NCBI RefSeq assembly: GCF_002091985.1
Contig: NZ_MKKX01000030.1
Location: forward strand, 62,001 to 126,000
Length of the DNA stretch: 64,000 bases
From: Rhodococcus sp. 1163
Lineage (GTDB): Bacteria; Actinomycetota; Actinomycetes; Mycobacteriales; Mycobacteriaceae
Direction: 5' to 3'
The first letter of the stretch is position 1, and every line of letters begins with the position of its first letter. A model generated the notes under the pieces. That model was not told the origin of the DNA and did no database searches. It saw only the letters and a list, made by a program, of their open reading frames with translations. Below, piece by piece: positions 43,704-51,486 of the stretch. A program made the position numbers and the translations under genes.

Positions 43704-45020
43704 TCAATCGAGCGAGGCGGTCCTGACAGTCGTGCCTGTTTCTGCTGCAACCTGATCGATAGGGATTCCCAAGCTTGCCGTGCCACCGAACTGTGCGAGT
43801 GCAAGGTTGGCCTCGGTGCAATCCGGTGCGCCGCCACTGTTGGAGCCGCTGGTGATTCCCAGAGCGAGCGTCCCGGTCACGACGGCGCCACCACTGTCAC
43901 CCGCGAGAGTGCATGCGGTACTTGCGAAGCCGCGCACGGTCCGGCTGGTGCCGTCTTCCATGAACAGTTGGGTCTCGACGCGGTCTGCGGCAACTACCCC
44001 ACAGGTGAACGAAGACGACTGACCGGACTTGCAAACGGGAGCTCCGACGACGGGGGAGGCAGTGCCGGTGATGGTCACCGTGCTGCCGTTGGCTCCGCGG
44101 ACGGTCGGCTTGTCGAGACCGGAGGAGGTGCCGTTGTCGTTCAGCGAGATGACCGACCAGTCCAGTGCGCTGGGGGATCCGAGGCTGGACTCGGCGAAGG
44201 TGCCGATCTGGGTGCTCTCGTGCACGTTGGCCGGGTTGGGCAGGTAGACGGGTGCGCCGCCTGCGCCGGTGGCAGCATTCGGATTGCAATGCCCTGCACT
44301 GAGATTGACCGACTCGCCGGAGCCCGATGTGGCGTTGAATCCGAAGGAACAGACGCTGATATCGGTGGGCGCGGTGTCCTTGATGGGGCCCGAGGTGGTG
44401 ACGTAGGTGTCTCCACCCATCGGTGTTGGATCGGTGGGCTTGGGTCCACCCGGCGACAAATTGACCTTCAGGTTCGCCAGCAGTGTCGGAAGGTTGAGCG
44501 CGCTGCCGATGGGACTGTTCGCGAGGTCGATGACGATCTGATTGTCCAAAACGTCGATCGAAGTGCCGTTGACCTGACTGGCGACCTCGCGGGGCAAGGT
44601 GGAGATCCAGTTGTTCAGGTCCGAGAGGGACCGCTCCAGCCCGTCTGCTGAGACGGGGGCCTGCGCGGAGTCGTAGCCGTCTTGTGCCACGGCATGGGCG
44701 GCGTCCTGAGATGTCACTGCGACGACTGCCTTGCCGTCGGGACCTATCCAGGCACCGGCGAAGTCGCCTGGTCGGTTGGCGCGGAAGTCCGTTGCGTAAG
44801 TGGACAACTCCTGCGCACGGGCTGCGCGATCGAGGTACTCCTGGGGAGAGATTTTCAGATCGCGTTCTACAGCCTCTGCGAGTTCACGCGGCAACTGATC
44901 TGCGGCAGACTGGTCGACTCCGCTGTCGGGCTCGGCCGAGGCCGGTGCAGAGAAGGTACCGAAGAGTAAAAACGCCGTCGAACAAACCACCGCTGCGCGC
45001 AGTGCCCCCGTGTTACGCAT
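43704..45020 (-). CDS. secreted chymotrypsin-like serine protease (S1, streptogrisin type)
   Basis: A 438-residue secreted protease. The signal peptide ends near SAPASA (about residue 29), a pro-domain covers about 30-195, and the catalytic domain follows. The triad is visible: His in LSAGHCN, Asp in LDWSVISL and Ser in LAGDSGGAVV. Cys pairs (CSFGF/GHCN, CKSGQSSSFTC, CTLAGD/DCTE) match the S1E disulfides. It is 76 bases downstream of the small Hsp70-like gene and probably separately expressed. The substrate could be a wall-associated protein. Confidence 0.92.
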   Translation of the reverse strand: MRNTGALRAAVVCSTAFLLFGTFSAPASAEPDSGVDQSAADQLPRELAEAVERDLKISPQEYLDRAARAQELSTYATDFRANRPGDFAGAWIGPDGKAVVAVTSQDAAHAVAQDGYDSAQAPVSADGLERSLSDLNNWISTLPREVASQVNGTSIDVLDNQIVIDLANSPIGSALNLPTLLANLKVNLSPGGPKPTDPTPMGGDTYVTTSGPIKDTAPTDISVCSFGFNATSGSGESVNLSAGHCNPNAATGAGGAPVYLPNPANVHESTQIGTFAESSLGSPSALDWSVISLNDNGTSSGLDKPTVRGANGSTVTITGTASPVVGAPVCKSGQSSSFTCGVVAADRVETQLFMEDGTSRTVRGFASTACTLAGDSGGAVVTGTLALGITSGSNSGGAPDCTEANLALAQFGGTASLGIPIDQVAAETGTTVRTASLD

Positions 45021-45096
45021 GAAATCCCTTCATCAGGTGCTGACCGTCAGCGCCCCACCTTAGGCCATAGATCACAGAAAATTATGAACGGTATGG

Positions 45097-46164
45097 TCAG
45101 CGGCCCGGAAGGGAAAGATCGGGAAACGTGAAGTCGGGAAAAGTCAGCCGTGGTGGCAGCGTTTTCGTCGGCGGGAGTGGTAGTGAGGGTTCCACCGGTT
45201 CGGGCTCGACGGTCTCCGGAGCGGGCGGGGGGAGCGGCTGCGCCGGAATCGACTCGACGATCGGCGGCGCAGGGTTCGGCGGCGCCGGGGTCGGCACCGA
45301 TTCAGGGCTCGGCAATTCGCTGGGTGGGGCGCCGAAGGTCGGGATCGGCACAGCAGCGGCGGGGACAGGTGTCGGCGACGGTTCGGTTGTCGGTGTGGAG
45401 CCCGCATCGGTGATCGTCGGTGGAACGACGTCGGTTCCGTCGCTGAAGGCGCCCATGGCCGAGGCGATACCGATCGAGACGAGAACGAGCGCGGCGGCGG
45501 CCGCTGTCACGATGGCGATGGGGCGCTTGGAGTTCGGTGATTCCGTCGACTGTGGGCTTTCGGGCGACGGCGGAACCTGCACCGGGAGCGCCTCGGAGAA
45601 TGCCAAGGCGGGCGCGGGAGTGACGACGGGCAGTGCGTCGGTATCGGCCGAATCTGCGGGAACCGGGTACATGGCTTCGACGATTCCCAAAGCGCCGCGG
45701 GTGACGGTGACCTGATCGAGGTCACCGGAGCTCGATCGAAAAAATTCCCGTGCAGCGGCCTCGTCCGAGATCAGCGTGACCTGCTCGAGGGCGATGCGGT
45801 CGAGGGCGTCCCGCACCGAGTCGATGGCGTGTGAACTCCACGTGTTCGGGTGGGTCAGGACTGCGTGCGGCACGGTGCCATGGTGCTCGGCGGTCACCGT
45901 GTTCACGAGGCAGAAGGCGGCGGTCGCGACGAGATCTTCGGCGCGGAACTCTTGACCGCTGTCCTCGGGCTCGTCGACACGGCCGAAGAATCCGACGAGG
46001 GGCGTCGAGTCCGCCGACGCATCGGCTCCGAGTCGCGCGGCACCGTCGCCGGAGTAGGTCAGTACGGTGTCGGTGACGAACACCGACGGGTGCTCGCTTC
46101 GGTTACGTCGATGGACTGCCACCGACACCCCGTCGGCGATCGTCATCGCCAGGTATCCGGTCAT
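45097..46164 (-). CDS. truncated Hsp70-like membrane protein with Pro-rich tail
   Basis: A 355-residue protein. Only the first half of an Hsp70-like nucleotide domain remains (about 1-160; LAMTIADGVSVAVHR, TVPHAVLTHPNTWSSHAID, VTLISDEAAAREFF). The phosphate 2 and adenosine motifs are absent, so ATP binding is unlikely. A membrane helix (about 218-238) and a Pro-rich outer tail ending in LTFPDFTFPDLSLPGR follow. Its start overlaps the stop of the related upstream gene by four bases, so the two are coupled and probably arose by duplication. Confidence 0.72.
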   Translation of the reverse strand: MTGYLAMTIADGVSVAVHRRNRSEHPSVFVTDTVLTYSGDGAARLGADASADSTPLVGFFGRVDEPEDSGQEFRAEDLVATAAFCLVNTVTAEHHGTVPHAVLTHPNTWSSHAIDSVRDALDRIALEQVTLISDEAAAREFFRSSSGDLDQVTVTRGALGIVEAMYPVPADSADTDALPVVTPAPALAFSEALPVQVPPSPESPQSTESPNSKRPIAIVTAAAAALVLVSIGIASAMGAFSDGTDVVPPTITDAGSTPTTEPSPTPVPAAAVPIPTFGAPPSELPSPESVPTPAPPNPAPPIVESIPAQPLPPPAPETVEPEPVEPSLPLPPTKTLPPRLTFPDFTFPDLSLPGR

Positions 46165-47282
46165 GGTGTCGGCTTCAGCATGGTGTTGTCCTGCTGGCTT
46201 TCCGGGGTGGTGCCGCCGGGCTCCGTCGGCTTCTCCTCATCGATCGGATCGGTCGGCTTCTCCGGACTCGGCACGGTCACCTCCGGCTTGTCGACGTCCG
46301 GCTCCACGGTCTTCGGTGTGGTCGTTTCCGGCTCGGTTTCGACCGAGGTCTGCGGGGCGGGCTCGGTCGTCGGAGGCGTGATGACGACGTCCGAGGTCCG
46401 AGGCGGTTCCGGGGGCGTAGTGGTGGGCGCAGGGGTCGGGGCAACGATCTGTTCGGTCGATGGTTCGAGGAACGGTACGACCGTGGAGAACGGAATCTGC
46501 GAACTCGGACGGACGATCGGAACGGTGGCCTCGGCGATCTGCGCGCTGTCGATTTCTGGAATCGACGGCCCGGAAGTGTCCTGAATCAACAGTGCCGTCA
46601 GGCCGGCGCCGAGCGTCAGCAGGGCTGCGAACGCGGCCGCCGCAAGGATGGGGGTGCGTGTCCATAGGGGGCGCACCGGTGTTCGCAGCGGTATTTCCTC
46701 GGTCACGGCCTCGATCGGGAACTCGGCGGCGAGCACTGCAGCGCCACGTGCGGCTGCGATACCGGAATCCGATCCGGCCCACCTGACGTCGAGTCCGCCC
46801 GCCCAGGCGGCGCGCGCCTCGGTCTCGGAGACGAGTGCGACGTGGTCGAGACCGACGCGGCTCATAGCCATCCGCACTGCCGAGACCTGCTCCGCCGTCC
46901 ACCGAGCTGGGAATGTCGCCGCCGCTGCGAGCGTGTCCACCGGGGTACCGATGGACTGGGCGACGTCGGCGAGAAGGCACCGAAGTGCCATCGCGACGAG
47001 ATCGCCGGGGGCATGATCGCTCGATGCTTCTTCACCGATCGCGTCGACGAATCCGGTGAACTCGACCGCATCGGGGTCGTCGGTTCGACCGAGCGAGGCC
47101 GAACCGTCGGCATGGACGTAGAGAACAGTGTCGTGCAGGGAGGCGACGTGCAGTGAAGGACTCGAACGCGCCGCTCGCGATACCGCTGCGATTGCGCGCT
47201 GATCGTCGATGTACATGCCGACGTCGGGTAATGCCTGTGCGGGCGGATGGGCCTGCGCCGGCTCGGCGGACCGATTGATCAT
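46161..47282 (-). CDS. degenerate Hsp70-like membrane protein with Pro/Glu/Thr tail
   Basis: A 373-residue protein. The nucleotide-like domain (about 20-195) contains TPVDTLAAAATFPARWTAEQ and DHVALVSETEARAAWAGGL, then jumps to GIAAARGAAVLAAEF, which matches the very end of an Hsp70 nucleotide domain. The middle, with the phosphate 2 and adenosine loops, is missing. A membrane helix (about 211-232) and a long Thr/Pro/Glu tail follow. It lies 97 bases after the iniR-like gene in the same direction. Confidence 0.72.
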   Translation of the reverse strand: MINRSAEPAQAHPPAQALPDVGMYIDDQRAIAAVSRAARSSPSLHVASLHDTVLYVHADGSASLGRTDDPDAVEFTGFVDAIGEEASSDHAPGDLVAMALRCLLADVAQSIGTPVDTLAAAATFPARWTAEQVSAVRMAMSRVGLDHVALVSETEARAAWAGGLDVRWAGSDSGIAAARGAAVLAAEFPIEAVTEEIPLRTPVRPLWTRTPILAAAAFAALLTLGAGLTALLIQDTSGPSIPEIDSAQIAEATVPIVRPSSQIPFSTVVPFLEPSTEQIVAPTPAPTTTPPEPPRTSDVVITPPTTEPAPQTSVETEPETTTPKTVEPDVDKPEVTVPSPEKPTDPIDEEKPTEPGGTTPESQQDNTMLKPTP

Positions 47283-47379
47283 CGCTACTGCTACCTCGTC
47301 GTCTACATATGCCTTGTGGGCGGAGTACTGAGATAGATGTCGTGTGCAGGACCGCAGAAGTTACACAACCCGCGCACCA

Positions 47380-49455
47380 CTACACAGTAGTTCCGTAACC
47401 CATCCCACGCAGCATCGACAGCAGTTCCGAGCGTGAGCCTGCACCGAGGCGCCGCTTGATGCGCGCGACGTGGTGTTCGACGGTCTTGGCAGAGATGTAG
47501 AGCCGATTGCCTGCCTCGCGGTAGGTGATGCCGAGGACCAGCATTTCCGCGACGTCTGCCTCGCGTGCGCTGAGCGCACCTTTCGGTTCTGCGGTTTCCG
47601 CGGTCGGTGACGCGACGGGCTGGCGAAGTGATCGAGCCACCTGGAGCAATGTGGTCGCGGCTCGGGTGTCGGCGACGCGCAGTGCGGCTTCGCCGGCGAG
47701 GCGGGCGCCGTCCCACGGCAATCCGAACTGGGTGAGCGAGTGGGCCGCGGCTTCGGTGTCGGACACGTTCGGATGGCCTTGCAGTACGCCCAACCAGGCG
47801 CGACCGGCGGATGCGAGGGCGGCGCTGTACCGGTTCGATTCGGCTGCCGAGGCGAGTGCCCGCGCATGCGGAACCAGTTCGGTGGGGTTCTCGGCAGCGA
47901 TAGCGGCCTGAACTCCGTACCAATGAAATGCCGACGCCCAGGCGCTCGGCTCCTCCAGCCCTGCGAGTACGGAATCGACCTGCGCAAGCAAATGCGTCAT
48001 GCGGTCGGGTTGACCCACCCGCACGGACCCGAGCCAGAGTTCGCCGATCGGTAGCAGCGAGAACAAGTCGGCCGAGTATTCGGCGATGACGTCCTGCGCA
48101 TCCTCCCACGCATTGATCAGTGCCCCTCGGTCCCCGGACCGGCGGGCCAACCCGACTCCGATCGCATGGAAGAAGAGTCGATTTCGACTGTGCGAAGACG
48201 GGATTCGCATCGTCTCGATGCGGGCGGCTGCTGCCGCCGTATCACCGGACAACATGCTCGCCCAGGTGTGGAGCAATGCAATTCTGGTGCCGCTCGGATG
48301 CTGCATAGGTGCGGTGGACCGCGACACCAGCGATTCGACGCGCGCGAGATCACCACAGTGGAGCGCGAACAGGATGGCGGTTGCCGACGCAGTCTCGGGG
48401 GCCGATCGCCTGACGTCGGCGCCGGACAGTGACACCGCGCGCATCAATGTGTTCGTCGCAGCAGTGGTCTCGGCCGTCGACTCCGCAGTGATGGACTGCC
48501 GTAGTCCACCGGCCAGCAGGGTCAGCGCAGCAGTCGCCGACGTGGGCGGTGCTGTGGTCGCAGCCGTACCGGTAGGCACGACGCCTGCCACCGAGGCGAC
48601 GACGGCGGCCAGTGGGGCGTCCGTGCCGGCGCGGTCGGGGCCGAGCCACTCGTAGAGTTGACGTCCACGCTCGGTCATGCCCCGCTCGGCAGCGACGGTC
48701 GCCGATGTCCTTATCGCTGTTCGCAATTCGCCCGCAGTCACCGAGTCGCTGTGCTCGAGAATGTGATCACCGAAATGCTCGGCTGCATCGAGATCGCCGA
48801 GCACCGCTGCTACATCGGCCCTTCGCGCAGCCAAGGAAAGTGGTTCGGCGCCCGCGTCGACGGCACACGAATACAGCGTCGCTGCCGATTCGGGCTCTGC
48901 GCGATCAGCTTCGACGGTGAGGAAGTGCGCCAACTGCGGATGTCGAACTCCTGCACCGGCGATGGACACTGCCATGTCGGTGTCGAGAGTGTCTGTCTTG
49001 CAACGATATTCGACCAGTGCGGTAAGTATCTCGGAAAGTCGAGGCGCGCCGAGTGTAGCGAGTAATGCCTCGGTGACACCGGACAGTGAGGGAGGTTCCT
49101 GCGCCAATACGCCTGCTGCTACTGCACTCTCGCGCACTGCTGCCGGATCGGCTGCTCCTTCGGTTGGTTCGCTCAGCACCTCGGTGTCGGATTCGGCGCC
49201 GAAATGAGCCAGCGCGACCACACTCTGCTCGGCGCGGGTCAACGCAGCGAGGTACGCCACTCGATGAGCATGGACAGCGTCGACGACGACCTTGGTGACC
49301 GACATGTCCGCGTCGACGCGTCTGCTGGCCTCCAGTGCGACGTCGACGGCATTCTCACATCCACCGGTGGCGGTCAGGATGGTCCCGGCCAGCGCACGAG
49401 AGATCGGTCTCCCAGCATCGGTTGCCCGGGCGGCGATGTCGGACTTGGTCAGCAC
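47380..49455 (-). CDS. LuxR-family regulator, IniR-like but without the ATPase domain
   Basis: A 691-residue regulator. The C-terminal LuxR helix-turn-helix is clear: LSAREADVAEMLVLGITYREAGNRL, then SAKTVEHHVARIKRRLG. The rest is an Ala-rich helical repeat region. The N-terminus (SKSDIAARAT-like helices, ILTATGGCENAVD) resembles the segment that normally follows the P-loop ATPase in MalT/IniR proteins, yet no Walker A or B precedes it. M. tuberculosis IniR (Rv0339c) lies at the same place upstream of iniB and controls iniBAC. Upstream by eight bases is a complete Hsp70-like ATPase gene, which may supply the missing ATP switch. Confidence 0.78.
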   Translation of the reverse strand: MLTKSDIAARATDAGRPISRALAGTILTATGGCENAVDVALEASRRVDADMSVTKVVVDAVHAHRVAYLAALTRAEQSVVALAHFGAESDTEVLSEPTEGAADPAAVRESAVAAGVLAQEPPSLSGVTEALLATLGAPRLSEILTALVEYRCKTDTLDTDMAVSIAGAGVRHPQLAHFLTVEADRAEPESAATLYSCAVDAGAEPLSLAARRADVAAVLGDLDAAEHFGDHILEHSDSVTAGELRTAIRTSATVAAERGMTERGRQLYEWLGPDRAGTDAPLAAVVASVAGVVPTGTAATTAPPTSATAALTLLAGGLRQSITAESTAETTAATNTLMRAVSLSGADVRRSAPETASATAILFALHCGDLARVESLVSRSTAPMQHPSGTRIALLHTWASMLSGDTAAAAARIETMRIPSSHSRNRLFFHAIGVGLARRSGDRGALINAWEDAQDVIAEYSADLFSLLPIGELWLGSVRVGQPDRMTHLLAQVDSVLAGLEEPSAWASAFHWYGVQAAIAAENPTELVPHARALASAAESNRYSAALASAGRAWLGVLQGHPNVSDTEAAAHSLTQFGLPWDGARLAGEAALRVADTRAATTLLQVARSLRQPVASPTAETAEPKGALSAREADVAEMLVLGITYREAGNRLYISAKTVEHHVARIKRRLGAGSRSELLSMLRGMGYGTTV

Positions 49456-49463
49456 GAAAGATG

Positions 49464-51230
49464 CTACTTGTTGCCGAGCAACGGGGGCACGAGTCCGACG
49501 ATGCCGCCGACGGCATCGCCCGTGCCCTGAACGACACCACCGACGCCCTGACCCACACCTTGAAGCACGTTTCCTGCAGCACCTCCGGCGTCGGACAGTC
49601 CTGGACCGGTGTACGTGGGCGGTGTGTAGGCGGGCGGGGTGTATCCCGGGAGCTGCGGATTCGGTGCGGGCACATTCGGCGCAGGCACATTCGGCGCAGG
49701 GACGCCCGGTGCTGGGGCAGGGGCGCTGGGTGCGCCGACTTCGGCGGCCGGAACGGCGGATCCAGGAGCGGAGACGATCGAGCCGTCAGCGGCGATAGCC
49801 GTTCCCGGCGCCGGGATCAGGGTGCCGTCGACGGCGACGGTCGGAGCAGGTAGACCGTTTGCGGGCGTGCCCATTTCGGCGACAGTGGCGGCCGTTGCCG
49901 CCGACGGACTGGCACCTGTGCTGTTCTCCGACACCGAATCGACCGGCGCATCCTTGGTGGTCAATGCAGTTCCTACCGACAATCCGCCACCGGCGATGAC
50001 CACGAGCGCGGCAACGGAAGCGAAGACGATACCGACCTTCCTGCGGCCGGATGTTCCGGTCGATTCGGTAGCGGACGCGGCGGCGGACGATGCGAACGCC
50101 GGGCGCGGCGCGGGCCGGGTGAGCGCGACGGCAGCGGCGACAGGGGCGTCGAGGACGGCCGCGCGGGCAATCTCGTTGGCGAGCAATGCTGCGCCGATGG
50201 CGGGGATGCGGTCGGGATGCGGCCCGGTGACCACCGGAACACGCATGTGCGAGGAAACAAGTTCGGCGACAAGGGGAATGCTGGAGCTGCCCCCGATGAG
50301 GAGGACCTGAGTCACATCGGAGACATCGAGGCCGGAGGTGTGCAGTACGTCGCGAATCAGCTCGATGGAATCGAGGACCGGGCGGCGGATCAAGTCTTCC
50401 AGTTCGCCACGGACGAGACGGGTCTCGGTGTGCACAGAAGGAAGGTCGATGGTCAGCGTCGTCGCCGTCTCGGAAGAGAGTTCTTCCTTCGCCTCACTGC
50501 AGCGTGCGCGAAGTTCGACGAGGGCGCCGACAGTATCGGGATCGAACGGGTCGAATTCGAACGAGGCACTACTGGCCGCGGTGTCGAGGACGTGCTCGGT
50601 GATCAGGTGATCGAACTGTGCTCCGCCGAAGTCGGTGGAGTTGGCTCCGGCTCCGATGGTTCCGGATTCGGCGCCGGTGCGCATCAGGGTGATATCGAGG
50701 GAGGAGGCGCCGAGGTCGTAGATGACGACGAGGCCGTCGCTCGCTGCACCGCGTGAACCCTCGAGCCAGCGCATCGCCGCCGCCGAGTCGGGGACGAGCG
50801 TCGCGTCGGGAACGCCTGCACGTTCCAAAGCGCCGCGGAGCACGTCGGTCGTATAGGTCGACCACCGGTCGGGATAGGTGACGACGACGGTGGGATCACA
50901 GGCGGCGCCCGCGCACGCTTCGGCAACAAGGGCCCGCGTGGCAGTGGCGAAGAGGTCCTCGGCCTGATGCGATCGTCCGTCCTCGTCGATGACGGGAACG
51001 GGGTCTCCGACGCGGTCGGCGAATCCGCTGATCAGATAGCGGTTCTGGCGATCCTGGCGCCCGGCGAGGCTGGGAGCGGCACCGGGGCGAAGGTCCAGAG
51101 CGGACCGGCGAGTGACGGTGAGCATTGCCTCATCGGTGGCGAAGTCGCGGGGCGCGTGGGGATCCTCGGAAGTATCGAGGGCAGCCACCGAGGCAGCTGT
51201 TCCAATCCGTATGCCGAGCCCTGCGCTCAT
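49464..51230 (-). CDS. Hsp70/actin-fold membrane protein, iniB-divergent
   Basis: A 588-residue protein with the most complete Hsp70-like domain of the set: GLGIRIGTAASVAAL, VVIYDLGASSLDITLM, DFGGAQFDHLI and VLLIGGSSSIPLVAELV. A membrane helix (about 430-450) and a long Ala/Pro/Gly tail follow, with PAPNVPAPNVPAPNPQ and a hydrophobic end GGIVGLVPPLLGNK. No peptide-binding domain. I chose the ATG at 51230 because GGAG lies six bases upstream. It heads the leftward unit with the LuxR gene and is divergent from iniB. Confidence 0.8.
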   Translation of the reverse strand: MSAGLGIRIGTAASVAALDTSEDPHAPRDFATDEAMLTVTRRSALDLRPGAAPSLAGRQDRQNRYLISGFADRVGDPVPVIDEDGRSHQAEDLFATATRALVAEACAGAACDPTVVVTYPDRWSTYTTDVLRGALERAGVPDATLVPDSAAAMRWLEGSRGAASDGLVVIYDLGASSLDITLMRTGAESGTIGAGANSTDFGGAQFDHLITEHVLDTAASSASFEFDPFDPDTVGALVELRARCSEAKEELSSETATTLTIDLPSVHTETRLVRGELEDLIRRPVLDSIELIRDVLHTSGLDVSDVTQVLLIGGSSSIPLVAELVSSHMRVPVVTGPHPDRIPAIGAALLANEIARAAVLDAPVAAAVALTRPAPRPAFASSAAASATESTGTSGRRKVGIVFASVAALVVIAGGGLSVGTALTTKDAPVDSVSENSTGASPSAATAATVAEMGTPANGLPAPTVAVDGTLIPAPGTAIAADGSIVSAPGSAVPAAEVGAPSAPAPAPGVPAPNVPAPNVPAPNPQLPGYTPPAYTPPTYTGPGLSDAGGAAGNVLQGVGQGVGGVVQGTGDAVGGIVGLVPPLLGNK

Positions 51231-51337
51231 ATTCATCTCCGGCTTCTTGTTCGATCCGCACGTCCTATTCGATCTTGTGTCGGAAGCATCGCAACTTTCG
51301 TTACGTCTCACAGCAGGTGAAACGGTTTTGGCGGGGA

Positions 51338-51403
51338 AATCCCCTAACAGCTCCGAATCCCCTAACGGCTCACCCCTGGGCCTGCTGGTCCGACTAGGGG
51401 GAT
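51338..51403. promoter_or_regulatory. repeated TCCCCTAAC sites upstream of iniB
   Basis: AATCCCCTAACAGCTC (51338-51353) and AATCCCCTAACGGCTC (51356-51371) are direct repeats 18 bases apart with one mismatch. CTAGGGGGATC near 51394 is a related half site in the other direction. They lie 85-150 bases upstream of iniB in the divergent region (51231-51486) and are good candidate sites for the LuxR-type regulator encoded next door. GCCCCG...CGGGG near 51406-51421 adds a small hairpin. Confidence 0.55.
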
Positions 51404-51486
51404 CGGCCCCGTTCTGCCGGGGATCGGCGGCACATAGCTTTGTGATCAACCACGAAAGACCGAGCAAAAGAATGGAGCCACTTCAC

